From positions 124,001 through 188,000 of the forward strand of contig MNQK01000031.1 of NCBI GenBank assembly GCA_001915385.1: a stretch of DNA of 64,000 bases, in the 5' to 3' direction. Source of the DNA: Bacteroidales bacterium 52_46. Lineage in GTDB: Bacteria > Bacteroidota > Bacteroidia > Bacteroidales > Muribaculaceae. Under the pieces are notes generated by a model. That model was not told the origin of the DNA and made no database searches. It saw only the letters and a program-made list of their open reading frames with translations. A program made the position numbers and the translations under genes. Of this stretch, positions 15,736 through 23,953 are shown one piece after another. How positions within the stretch are numbered: the first letter of the stretch is position 1; every line of letters starts with the position of its first letter.

Positions 15736-17686
15736 AACTTACCTCCCTCGGATTGTAGATATATACATAATCAGCGTCACGCCACATCCGGCCGGGGTAA
15801 TCCTTCGAGGGGAAGAATGTGGGATATGCCTCATACTCCTTCAAAGGCACGGCGTCCATCCAGCTCCAGCCGGGCAGATTGGTGTAACGGTTTTTGTTCT
15901 CGAGATAGAAATGTCCGAAATGCTTGTAGACCTTGAGCATCGTGCCTCCTATCGTACCGTCGGGGAGCACTCCTCCCGGACGCTCGCAGCCGAGTATGGC
16001 ATGTGAGCCGACATACGGCAGATTGTCAGCCTTTTTAGTCGAGAGCGCGCCCATATTGATATATATGAGATTGCCCGACGGCGCGTCGTCGCGTTCCTTG
16101 ACAAAAAACTTATAGCCGTTCCAGGCCACATCATACGCTTTGCCGTTGTGCACGCACAGTCCGGCATCGAGTTGCACACGGCCCTCGTATATCGGATAAG
16201 CCACATGTACTTTTGTCCCGTTTCCGGCAATTTCAGGCACATATTCACGGCATACAGTCGCAACGTGGCGGTTGGAAGATATGATGTCGACCACATCGGG
16301 GTCGCTGAACGTGCGCCATTCGCCTGCTATACGGCATCTCACACTTCCGGGATTGGAGTCAAAGGAAGTATTGATGAAGTTCTTGTTGCCGAACGATTCG
16401 GCCAGCAGCGCGGCATTGCCCATTACGCGGCCTTCAACGAGTTCGGCAACAGTCCTGTCGGGAATGAACTCCCATATCGGAACTACCTCCATGTCGGTCA
16501 TCTCGACATTGGATTTTGTAATGTCGCTGTCGTTGTGATATACCGAACCAATCCAGCCTGTCACCATGCTTTCAGCAGTTCCGTCGGTGTTGAAACTATT
16601 AAGGTCGATGACCTTGTCAAGATAGCTGAGGTCACCGCCGAGTATGCTGAGACGGCATTTTCCGTCGCGCAATATCTCGTAGTTGTGGGTCTGCGACGAT
16701 GATTCCGACTTCATCTTGAACAGCGTCGCTATTGACACTCCGGCCATCGCTTCGGCCTGCTCGCGGTAGTCAAACTTGTGGGTGTCAACCTGCACCTCGA
16801 GCGTCAGACGCGCACCGAGTTTGGAATATACGACCACATGCGTGCCGTATTTGTACAGGAAGTTGTCGACATCATTCAGCGTGTGTATATTGCTGACCGC
16901 ATAGCGGAAACTGCTGGTAAGCATGGAGGGATATTTCCTGGCGTATTCCCTTATGCCGGCTTCGTCGAGCGAATACTCGGCGCGGTCAATCCATACCTCG
17001 TTCTTGAGGATATAGCTGCTTTTGGTCCCTTCCTCAAACAGCGAGCAACTCATCGAAGCGTCGCCCGAAAAAAGCACAATATCGCCCGAAGCCCCTGCAT
17101 AGACATTGGAATGCTGTATATAATCCACTACCGACGAATAGCTTTCATGAGTATAGTGCATTTCGTTAAGATTGGACGAAATGAGGAAATTGTATCCGGC
17201 GGTCTGGCCATACTTCTCAAGCATGGCTCGGTTGAGTATCTGACATCGGAAATCACTCATGTCGCAGTACCTTCCCTCGACGGCGTTGTAGGAGTATCCG
17301 ATGCCGTGATGACGCATGAACTGGCGTCCCGACGCGCTCCTCGACACCGGCTTCTGGGCGAAATGCAACGTGCCGCGAGTGCCGTCATCATACACCACTT
17401 CAAGCGTGGCGCGACGCTCTGCCGGCTCGTCATTCTGCTCGAAATATACGGTGCCGTTGTCGACAACGGTGATGAAACCGCCATCCTCGGCCGTGACCGA
17501 TACTATAGGGCGCCCGTCGGCCGGTAGGGTATAATAGCCGTCCTCGCCGGATATTGCAATAGCGGAAATAGTGTCGTCCCCCGGGGGAACGACACTATCC
17601 ATCTTATCATCTTCGCACCCCGTGGCCAGCAACAGCGGCAGCAGGAACGCGGTCACGAATCTTATTGAACGCATGTAAGAATGCAT
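15728..17686 (-). CDS. MACPF-domain lipoprotein
   Basis: A 652-aa lipoprotein (lipobox ATGC, Cys24, then EDDK; Met5 is an alternative start). A BACON-like beta domain occupies about residues 40-113 ('ADGRPIVSVTAEDGGFITV … RRATLEVVYDDGTRGTLHFAQKP'). The MACPF region covers about 125-410, with 'FLYKYGTHVVVYSKLGARLTLEV' (YGTH at 280-283) and 'IPIWEF'-like 'VVPIWEFIPD' closing it. The C-terminal 250 residues are a beta-rich region with 'VHVAYPIYEGRV' and 'GHFYLENKNRYTNLPGWSWMDAVP', similar in part to the tail of the 782-aa paralogue. Its start lies 1 nt after the preceding MACPF gene's stop, and it overlaps the next by 8 nt. Confidence 0.87.
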   Translation of the reverse strand: MHSYMRSIRFVTAFLLPLLLATGCEDDKMDSVVPPGDDTISAIAISGEDGYYTLPADGRPIVSVTAEDGGFITVVDNGTVYFEQNDEPAERRATLEVVYDDGTRGTLHFAQKPVSRSASGRQFMRHHGIGYSYNAVEGRYCDMSDFRCQILNRAMLEKYGQTAGYNFLISSNLNEMHYTHESYSSVVDYIQHSNVYAGASGDIVLFSGDASMSCSLFEEGTKSSYILKNEVWIDRAEYSLDEAGIREYARKYPSMLTSSFRYAVSNIHTLNDVDNFLYKYGTHVVVYSKLGARLTLEVQVDTHKFDYREQAEAMAGVSIATLFKMKSESSSQTHNYEILRDGKCRLSILGGDLSYLDKVIDLNSFNTDGTAESMVTGWIGSVYHNDSDITKSNVEMTDMEVVPIWEFIPDRTVAELVEGRVMGNAALLAESFGNKNFINTSFDSNPGSVRCRIAGEWRTFSDPDVVDIISSNRHVATVCREYVPEIAGNGTKVHVAYPIYEGRVQLDAGLCVHNGKAYDVAWNGYKFFVKERDDAPSGNLIYINMGALSTKKADNLPYVGSHAILGCERPGGVLPDGTIGGTMLKVYKHFGHFYLENKNRYTNLPGWSWMDAVPLKEYEAYPTFFPSKDYPGRMWRDADYVYIYNPREVSYE

Positions 17687-17687
17687 A

Positions 17688-19208
17688 TTAACGGGTGTGT
17701 GTTGATTTTATTTTCACTTTCCGGACATCGGTCGACTCGCCTGCAAGGTATCTCTTTATGAAGGTCGAATTGGGATATATGCCTTCCAGATAGTTTATCA
17801 CCGCATCCTGACATTCGAAATCATCGAATATCTCCCATATCGGGATGATATCGACCTGAAGCAGGTCGGCGTTGCATTTCGTATAGTCGACATCATTCCT
17901 GATACTGTACGCCCAATCCTTGATACGGTCGGGAAGTCCGGTATCGGAATAATCGGCATTGCTCAACGCCGTGAGCACTTCGCCTGCTTTCGTCATGTCA
18001 CCACCGGCAACCTCAAGTTTGTAACGGCTGTTCTGAAGTACGGAAATCGAACTGTTGAGATAACTTACCTCTACATCAGCGTCAAGTTTGAACAGTCCGA
18101 GTTCAAAACCTACTTTGACAGTAGCGGTATCTACCCTCATCACTTCCTTTATATAAAGTGAGTCCATGTCGAGATCCATTGTGATGCGTCCGCCAAGAGT
18201 CGAGCCTACGACAACACCTGTACCGTAGTTATTGACAAGCTGACGGATATATCGGTTGGCGACGGCAGTGTTGTTGCTTTTTACCGCAGTCTCGATATTT
18301 TTCCGCAATCCTGCCATACCGGTAGTCAGTATGGTTTTGCGGAAATCGTTTTTAGGCGCATTCTCTTCAGCCATATAATTGGAATAGTGCGTCAAGGCGT
18401 CCATATACGAGATGCCGGCGTCAAGAGTAGGATACTCTGCACTATATGCCAACTTCATGGTGTGGTCTTTCAGATCCTCATTACCGTGGTATGCACCGGA
18501 AATGCCGAAATGGAACTTGGCATAGGATACATTGAGCTGGAAGGCGACGCCGAGCGAGTCCCGCTTATCGATTATCGAATCCATATTCGCTGCCTCAAAA
18601 TTGAGATTTGCACGCGGCACAGCACTTACGATATTGGCATAATCATCTTCACCGCTATCAAGGAGTTTTTCCAACGATGCGAGATTGAATACCGAGTTGC
18701 GCGAATAATTCAGTCCTACGGGTGTCCCTTTTTTATACTGACTGTCATAATACTCGATAAGGTTACAGCCTACTCCGAGTTTCTTTGTGGCTGCTGTCTG
18801 GATATAGTCATTATCTCCATTGTCGGCAACTATTCCGTCAAGCTCACCGTACTGCGAGATACGGAACTCAGTGGTAGCGCCGCCGGCATTCAGCGTCGCA
18901 GTGACGGTACGCATTTCGCCACCTATATTGTCGTCAAGCACGATAGTCATGACATCACGGCCGTTGCCGGAGTCATTGAGCACTGTGAGCCAGTCGCAGG
19001 TGTCGGGTACACTTACGCTCCATGCTCCCGCAGCCTCAACGGGTATCTCTACGATATTACTTTGCGCATATACGCTCAGTCCATTCTCAATAATATTTTT
19101 ATCGATAGGCTGTCCGGCGGGAGTATCGTCGTCGGAACATGCCGCCAGACAGGACATGAAAAGTATCCCTGCAGTTGCAAGACAGGTCTTTATGATTGAT
19201 TTTTTCAT
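17688..19208 (-). CDS. MACPF-like lipoprotein with degenerate signature
   Basis: A 506-aa lipoprotein using the ATG at 19208 (MKKSIIKTCLATAGILFMSCLAAC, lipobox Cys24); the frame is open 20 codons further upstream but that extension has no signal-like sequence. A BACON-like domain spans about 45-121 ('CDWLTVLNDSGNGRDVMTIVLDDN … TEFRISQYGEL'). The MACPF-like region follows, with 'RQLVNNYGTGVVVGSTLGGRITMD': the hallmark YGTH is YGTG here (328-331). It ends with 'DIIPIWEIFDDFECQ', similar to the other two paralogues, and lacks their long C-terminal domain. It is probably a diverged partner subunit. It lies 135 nt after the 180-aa lipoprotein gene. Confidence 0.8.
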   Translation of the reverse strand: MKKSIIKTCLATAGILFMSCLAACSDDDTPAGQPIDKNIIENGLSVYAQSNIVEIPVEAAGAWSVSVPDTCDWLTVLNDSGNGRDVMTIVLDDNIGGEMRTVTATLNAGGATTEFRISQYGELDGIVADNGDNDYIQTAATKKLGVGCNLIEYYDSQYKKGTPVGLNYSRNSVFNLASLEKLLDSGEDDYANIVSAVPRANLNFEAANMDSIIDKRDSLGVAFQLNVSYAKFHFGISGAYHGNEDLKDHTMKLAYSAEYPTLDAGISYMDALTHYSNYMAEENAPKNDFRKTILTTGMAGLRKNIETAVKSNNTAVANRYIRQLVNNYGTGVVVGSTLGGRITMDLDMDSLYIKEVMRVDTATVKVGFELGLFKLDADVEVSYLNSSISVLQNSRYKLEVAGGDMTKAGEVLTALSNADYSDTGLPDRIKDWAYSIRNDVDYTKCNADLLQVDIIPIWEIFDDFECQDAVINYLEGIYPNSTFIKRYLAGESTDVRKVKIKSTHTR

Positions 19209-19343
19209 AATAATGTGATGATGAAAGTAAGCAGCTGCCGAATTAAACATGCAGAAACGGCACTTCAATTTATAACAGCTGCCTACCGGTTTGCGGGTTG
19301 TTATGATTTATGGAATGTTTTGAAACGGTATTCTATTCACCGG

Positions 19344-19886
19344 TTATTTTGCGGGAATTGTATAAGTAAGGTCGCAAAGTTTGTGGGATTTCTTGACATA
19401 ATTTACAAGTTCGCTGCCGTAGATTGTCATGTGGGCGGTCTTGACCATGCCCGGGTCAACGCGCTCGGGCTCCTTTTTGCCGGTACGGTATACGTAGATG
19501 ATGACTTTGCATGAATAGTCAAGCGTATATACCTTGTCGGGATTGATTTCAGGAATATCGGTTTTGGTATTGGCGGTTACCGCGAAGCTGCACTCGGTCG
19601 GATACACATCGAGATTTTCGCCGGTGATAACCTGTTGGTATGCGTCAGTGTCGATATTCTCTTTCACCGTCTGGCCTGTGATATTGGTATAAGCCGACTC
19701 AACTGCAAAAAAGTTAAGATAATCCTCGCTCAGGTCAGCCTCATACGTGATGGTGACCTTTTCGATTTTACCGGTTTCGGGTACGACAGGGCCGTTATCA
19801 TCGTCATCGTCGCCGCAACTTGCAAGCGACACACTCATTGCCATTCCCATCAGAACAGCCATTGTTTTGAAAAATTTCTGTTTCAT
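19344..19886 (-). CDS. small lipoprotein, first large gene of the MACPF operon
   Basis: A 180-aa lipoprotein (LASC lipobox, Cys24, then GDDDDD). The mature 155 residues are predicted beta-rich ('KIEKVTITYEADLSEDYLNFFAVESAYTNI', 'YTLDYSCKVIIYVYRTGKKEPERV'), with two cysteines and no family I recognise. It heads the run of seven lipoprotein genes. A 135-nt gap with a CAGCTG-based imperfect hairpin (about 19241-19280) separates it from the first MACPF gene, which could let its expression level differ from the rest. A chaperone, inhibitor or immunity role is possible but not supported by sequence. Confidence 0.75.
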   Translation of the reverse strand: MKQKFFKTMAVLMGMAMSVSLASCGDDDDDNGPVVPETGKIEKVTITYEADLSEDYLNFFAVESAYTNITGQTVKENIDTDAYQQVITGENLDVYPTECSFAVTANTKTDIPEINPDKVYTLDYSCKVIIYVYRTGKKEPERVDPGMVKTAHMTIYGSELVNYVKKSHKLCDLTYTIPAK

Positions 19887-19996
19887 AATGTTTGATGTTA
19901 TATTATTTATATATTTAGATTTCTCCCGTTTAGCTTTCCTTATTTAAGTTTTTACGGACGGTGAACCAGGTCATCTATGTCATCAGATTCAATCAG

Positions 19997-20128
19997 TCAG
20001 AAAAATGCAAGTCTGAGCAGACATACGATTATCACTACCGCCAGCAGCACAGCCACCACAAGAGCGACCGCACTCAGCAACGGAAGCCGCTGTTTGAATT
20101 TTTCAGAAAAAGTAACCTTGTCATCCAT
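19997..20128 (-). CDS. 43-aa single-pass membrane protein at the head of the MACPF operon
   Basis: A short frame reads MDDKVTFSEKFKQRLP, then a strongly hydrophobic helix of about 22 residues (LLSAVALVVAVLLAVVIIVC), and ends RLAFF. The charge pattern and clean helix are what a real small membrane protein would show. An exact -7 box (TAATTTTG, complement of 20153-20160) lies 25 nt upstream of the ATG, and the 180-aa lipoprotein gene starts 110 nt downstream with no promoter of its own that I can find. It is therefore likely the first cistron of the operon. The function is unknown. Confidence 0.55.
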   Translation of the reverse strand: MDDKVTFSEKFKQRLPLLSAVALVVAVLLAVVIIVCLLRLAFF

Positions 20129-20152
20129 TGCATCCGGTTTGTTTTGTTTCGG

Positions 20153-20160
20153 CAAAATTA
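20153..20160 (-). promoter_or_regulatory. -7 box for the MACPF operon
   Basis: Minus-strand TAATTTTG (plus-strand CAAAATTA). The best upstream match is CTTG about 20 nt away, so the -33 element is weak, suggesting activator dependence. The divergent AraC-type regulator is the obvious candidate. Confidence 0.45.
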
Positions 20161-20366
20161 CATATACCTTCCGCCCCCGACAAGCAAAGCGCTACCGGGT
20201 TTGTTCGCATAGCGTCCGATGCCCTGTCGGGAATGGAACAAGCACCGTTTTATTTGTACTGTTTTTTGTACTATATTTGTCCGTGGGCTGATTTACAGCA
20301 TTTAACCGAATTATTGCGGATTGAGACTTTATCAGCATTTCGTGATACGGGATTATGTTTTTATTG

Positions 20367-20374
20367 TAATTTTG
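20367..20374 (+). promoter_or_regulatory. -7 box abutting the AraC-type regulator start
   Basis: TAATTTTG ends 4 nt before the ATG at 20379, so the predicted transcript starts at or within a few bases of the start codon. This would be a leaderless or nearly leaderless mRNA. Confidence 0.45.
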
Positions 20375-20378
20375 TAGT

Positions 20379-22058
20379 ATGAGAAAACTACTTCTTTTAT
20401 TTGTCAGCGTTCTTGTGCTTTCAACAGCTGACGCAGCCGATAATTCATCGCAGGATTTTTCAAGCCAACATCTGCGCGATATTGTAGTGGAATATCCCGA
20501 CTCCGTACTCGCCATACTCGACCGTGCCGAACAGGTGCGGCCGCAATCATTGCCGCAGTTCCGTATCGACCTGCTGAGAGGTCTTGCCTACAATGAAAAA
20601 CGTATGTACTCGCTCGTGGAACATTTCGCCTCGGCAGCACTGGCGAGCGATTCCATCGACAGCTATCCTAATGAAAAGCTCAACGCACATACTTTGCTCT
20701 CGCAGGCACAATATTATTACGGAGATTTCCCGCGCAGCATAGAGACTGCCACGGAAGCCATAAAATCGGCTCGCGAAATCGGCAATATCCCCGCAGAACT
20801 CAATCTCCTGACCACCATGGCAAAGACCTCATTCGACATGGGCAACCGCAAACAGGGGTATGAATATCTCGACGCAATACTGAGCCGTGCGGGCGGCACA
20901 TCTTCGGTACGCGAGCTTGCCAACATATCGGCCGCCTACGGAGTGAAAGTCATAGAACTGTACGCCGACGACCGCTATGACGAAGCCCTGCAGTGCGGAT
21001 ACGAGCGGCTGCGACTGATTGACCGCATAGACAAGACAGGGGGCGCCCCCGAGGGTTATACCGACCAACAGCGCGCATATACCTACGCCCGCATCGCCTC
21101 GTCAGCGCAATGTGCCGGTAAGACCGACGAAGCGCATAAAGCATACGATGATTTCATGGCTACGGATTATGCCCGGGAGCCATTAGGACGATGTTTTATC
21201 ACCGATTATCTGCTTGAGTCTAAGCAATGGGATAAAGTGATTGAGTTCACACAGCCCCTTTATCCCATTTTCGAGCAGTACGACACTATAAATAACGATT
21301 TTTACAGCCTGCTCGTATCCAATGCACAGGCAGAAGCCGGACTGGGCAACTTCCGCGCCGGCTATGCATTGATGAGTCGTGCCGGTGCGGTGAAAGACAG
21401 CCTTTATGTTCGTGAAAAGGTCAGCAAGAGTCAGGAACTCGCCACAGCTTTCGCCATGAACGAAAAAGACATGGCTTTGCAGAAATCGCAAGCCGAATCG
21501 CAGCGGCGTCATATTCTTATGCTGTCGGCTTTCGGCATCGGTGTTCTCATACTTATAATCCTGACCATAATACTGATTCAGTATCGTGCGACACTCCGCC
21601 GCAACCGTATCGCCGCACAGCAGATCGACGAACTCATGTCGCAACGTGAAAGACTGCACAATGCAGGACCCCATACAGGTCCTCAGTCCGGCCAAGATAC
21701 CGGACTTAATGAGTTCCAACAGATGGAACGAACAATAATGAATGAACGGATATTCACCCTCCCCGACCTCAACCGCGACTCGCTTGCCGAAAAATGCGGA
21801 ACGTCGCGCGGACGTCTCATACAGCTCATTCAGGACAATACAGGCCTTACCCCCAACGACTATATCAATAAATTGCGCGTAGAGTATTCGATAAAACTCA
21901 TACAGCAGCATCCCGAATGGACCATCGACGCAATAGCCGAGGGCGCCGGCTACGTGCGCCGCGCCACCTACTACAGCCACTTCAATAAAATATTCGGCAT
22001 TACCCCTGCGCAATACCGCAAGGAACGCACTTCCGGCCACGACGCATCATCCATCTGA
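20379..22058 (+). CDS. membrane-anchored TPR regulator with AraC-type DNA-binding domain
   Basis: A 559-aa protein in three parts: a signal peptide (to about residue 20), a helical TPR-type extracytoplasmic region (about 25-375), one membrane helix at 379-401 and a cytoplasmic AraC/XylS double helix-turn-helix at about 455-555 ('DSLAEKCGTSRGRLIQLIQDNTGLTPNDYINKLRVEYSIKLI', 'AEGAGYVRRATYYSHFNKIFGITPAQYRK'). This architecture lets a periplasmic signal control transcription directly. It is divergent from the MACPF/protease operon with about 250 bp between the start codons, so it is the likely activator of that operon. The signal-peptide-like N-terminus supports the ATG chosen. Confidence 0.85.
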   Translation: MRKLLLLFVSVLVLSTADAADNSSQDFSSQHLRDIVVEYPDSVLAILDRAEQVRPQSLPQFRIDLLRGLAYNEKRMYSLVEHFASAALASDSIDSYPNEKLNAHTLLSQAQYYYGDFPRSIETATEAIKSAREIGNIPAELNLLTTMAKTSFDMGNRKQGYEYLDAILSRAGGTSSVRELANISAAYGVKVIELYADDRYDEALQCGYERLRLIDRIDKTGGAPEGYTDQQRAYTYARIASSAQCAGKTDEAHKAYDDFMATDYAREPLGRCFITDYLLESKQWDKVIEFTQPLYPIFEQYDTINNDFYSLLVSNAQAEAGLGNFRAGYALMSRAGAVKDSLYVREKVSKSQELATAFAMNEKDMALQKSQAESQRRHILMLSAFGIGVLILIILTIILIQYRATLRRNRIAAQQIDELMSQRERLHNAGPHTGPQSGQDTGLNEFQQMERTIMNERIFTLPDLNRDSLAEKCGTSRGRLIQLIQDNTGLTPNDYINKLRVEYSIKLIQQHPEWTIDAIAEGAGYVRRATYYSHFNKIFGITPAQYRKERTSGHDASSI

Positions 22059-22173
22059 GCCCCACTGTTAATCTATTATAAAAACCGCCACTACGCTGCA
22101 ATACCCGGCGTAGAGCAGCGTTATAAATTATAATGACCGTATTAAAAAACACATAATTTTTCAAAACACACCT

Positions 22174-22692
22174 ATGATAAGAAAACTTATACTGATGATG
22201 ACCCTGATAGCCGGAGTTATTTCGGCGTCAGCGGCACTCCCGTTTGACAAATACAGCATCAACCGCAAAGAGCTGCCCGAGGCAGCTCGCGAAATGCTCG
22301 ACGAATACTTTCCGAAGGCTAAGGTAAGCATGATAAAAGTAGACCGCCATCTGCTTAAGAAAACCGACTATGACGTAAAACTTACCAACGGTACCAAAAT
22401 CGAATTTAGCAATAAAGGCAGCTGGACCCATGTGGACTGTCAGAAAAAAAGCGTTCCTGAGGCGCTAATACCCAAGCCCATACGCAGCAACGTAGCGAAA
22501 AAATATCCCGGAGAGAAGATTGTGAGGATAAGCCGGTCATCACTCTATTACATCGCAGGACTTGCAAACGGCAAGGAACTCAAATATGACCGTCTCGGCA
22601 TCTTCCAGGGAGAGATCACCCGTCAGGAAGCCGAAGCATTCGACGCCGAAGCTCTTGCCGAAGCCGACAGCATAGCATCCTCCGGGCAGTAA
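22174..22692 (+). CDS. PepSY-like (DUF2874) periplasmic protein
   Basis: A 172-aa secreted protein, with a signal peptide cleaved near ASAALP (residue 20). The body contains two PepSY-like repeats: 'LPEAAREMLDEYFPKAKVSMIKVDRHLLKKTDYDVKLTNGTKIEFSNKGSW' and 'VPEALIPKPIRSNVAKKYPGEKIVRISRSSLYYIAGLANGKELKYDRLG'. Such proteins are abundant in the Bacteroidetes periplasm; binding or inhibition of proteases has been suggested for the PepSY fold, but no role is proven. It follows the regulator gene by 115 nt and may belong to the same unit. Confidence 0.8.
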   Translation: MIRKLILMMTLIAGVISASAALPFDKYSINRKELPEAAREMLDEYFPKAKVSMIKVDRHLLKKTDYDVKLTNGTKIEFSNKGSWTHVDCQKKSVPEALIPKPIRSNVAKKYPGEKIVRISRSSLYYIAGLANGKELKYDRLGIFQGEITRQEAEAFDAEALAEADSIASSGQ

Positions 22693-22774
22693 TAATTACC
22701 TTCACGCGTCCTATATTCAGAAACGATGAGGGTATTGCAAAACTATAATTAGCGGTCAAAAAACGCAGCAAATT

Positions 22775-22932
22775 GTAGGAGCGCGATTCATCGCTATTAA
22801 CTTAAGCTGAGTGGAGCGGGGGCGTCCCGCCCCCGTGGTAACTTTCAGTATGTAAAGATAATACCACGAGGGCGGGACGCCCTCGCTCCACTCTATGCTC
22901 CTCAAGTAAACAGCATTGAATCGCGTCCCTAC
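22775..22932. repeat. dispersed palindromic element, family A, copy 2
   Basis: Begins GTAGGAGCGCGATTCATCG and ends CATTGAATCGCGTCCCTAC. The inner inverted repeat GAGCGGGGGCGTCCCGCCCC / GGGCGGGACGCCCTCGCTC is nearly identical to copy 1. Upstream it is flanked by GCAAAACTATAATTAGCGG, the reverse complement of which flanks copies 3 and 4. Confidence 0.8.
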
Positions 22933-22978
22933 AAATTAGTTTGTATATTTTGAGTTCTGCGACACTCTCGGAAGATTA

Positions 22979-23008
22979 AAAAAGAGGGTTTTGCACCCTC
23001 TTTTTAAT
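22979..23008. terminator. bidirectional terminator
   Basis: Perfect stem AAAAAGAGGG / CCCTCTTTTT (22979-22988 with 22996-23005), 7-nt loop, with T and A runs on the two sides so it can work on both strands. Confidence 0.8.
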
Positions 23009-23155
23009 TCTGTCTCTTAAATATGTATTATGACGTCAGGAGAAGACCTTTACACTATGCCGGACAGCAATCCGCACTTGTTAAAATAATTATTATCTGT
23101 TTTTCTAAACATGGATATAAATTGTTTGTTAAAATTTATTCCGTCAATTGTGCAT

Positions 23156-23192
23156 AAGTAACTGTTCAAAATTATTTTGAACAGTTACTTAA
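23156..23192. repeat. perfect 17-bp inverted repeat
   Basis: TAAGTAACTGTTCAAAA, 3-nt loop, then its exact complement. No T-run follows. The core ATAAGTAACTGTTCA also occurs alone at 798-812, upstream of bamD. The rest of 23006-23286 is AT-rich and shows nothing else that I can identify. Confidence 0.6.
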
Positions 23193-23286
23193 CAAAAATA
23201 CATGCCGCTGATTTGCCGCCAATAATATCATTCATTTCTCCCGGCAGGAATCGGCCTTGCGCCGATAAATAGCGAATAGCAGAACA

Positions 23287-23325
23287 TAAAAAAAACCGCG
23301 CAATATACTGATATTACGCGGTTTG
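23287..23325 (-). terminator. tmRNA terminator
   Basis: On the minus strand AAACCGCGTAATAT pairs with ATATTGCGCGGTTT (one G-T pair) and is followed by a run of T residues, just past the tmRNA 3' end. Confidence 0.75.
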
Positions 23326-23390
23326 CCTTGTGTAAACCGTAAAGTGCCCGGTCATTGCCTCAACATGTTGCCTCGACAAAGAACACTTAG

Positions 23391-23787
23391 TGGAGCTGGA
23401 GGGACTCGAACCCTCGTCCAAACGTGGAACTAATGAGCTTTCTACATGCTTATTCCTCTCTTGGTTTTCGAGCCGTGGCAGGCTGAGGACTGCCAACCGC
23501 GACCTTATCCTCTGTTGTTTCGGGCTCTTCGCGAGGCTTTCGGAACCCTATTCCCGATTTAGCTGCACCGCCTTGTCGATTAGTCTCGGGAAGAGGACAA
23601 TCGGGCGATGTCTTGTCTCTGCGACTGTCGCGGAGATTAAGCGTCATCTACTGTACTTCGATTACGCAGCAAGAGCGTACTGTTTTTCGCCATTTGAAAT
23701 TGTGATGTCCCAGATTAAAGAGCGTAGCCATCATTGCTCTGCATGCTTACACACCACCTCTACACGCTGTCAAAACCGGTCAACCCC
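23391..23787 (-). ncRNA. ssrA: transfer-messenger RNA
   Basis: The two ends form the alanine tRNA-like acceptor: GGGGTTG at the 5' end (23787-23781) pairs with CAGCTCC at the 3' end (23398-23392), with discriminator A at 23391. The T-arm GAGGGTTCGAGTCCCTC is present. The tag frame reads GEKQYALAA and stops at TAA (complement of 23662-23664), matching the Bacteroidetes tag pattern ending YALAA. The genomic triplet after the discriminator reads CTA, so CCA is not encoded. The RNA rescues stalled ribosomes together with SmpB. It has its own strong promoter and terminator. Confidence 0.95.
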
Positions 23788-23826
23788 ATTTTTGAAATCA
23801 CGCGGTCGCTGTGATATTGCAATTGA

Positions 23827-23857
23827 CAAAGATACGGATTTATTTTGAAACGACAAA
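23827..23857 (-). promoter_or_regulatory. tmRNA promoter
   Basis: Minus-strand TATCTTTG (complement of 23827-23834) and TTTG (complement of 23854-23857), spacing 19 nt: a near-ideal match to the phylum consensus, about 40 nt before the RNA start. Confidence 0.75.
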
Positions 23858-23903
23858 ACAAAAATCGAAAAACTGTCAAAATTAATTGTTTTTACACTCC
23901 TGT

Positions 23904-23936
23904 TTTGAATCTTTTTGGAATATTCAGCTATTTTTG
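23904..23936 (+). promoter_or_regulatory. promoter of the Fur-family gene
   Basis: TTTG at 23904-23907 and TATTTTTG at 23929-23936, spacing 21 nt. The box lies downstream of the earliest possible start codon (23915), which fixes the real start at 23954. Confidence 0.6.
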
Positions 23937-23953
23937 TAAAAAAAATATCATGT

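Noticed and set aside
23390..23848. A 152-codon plus-strand frame across the tmRNA
   Set aside because: The interval is fully explained by the tmRNA on the other strand.
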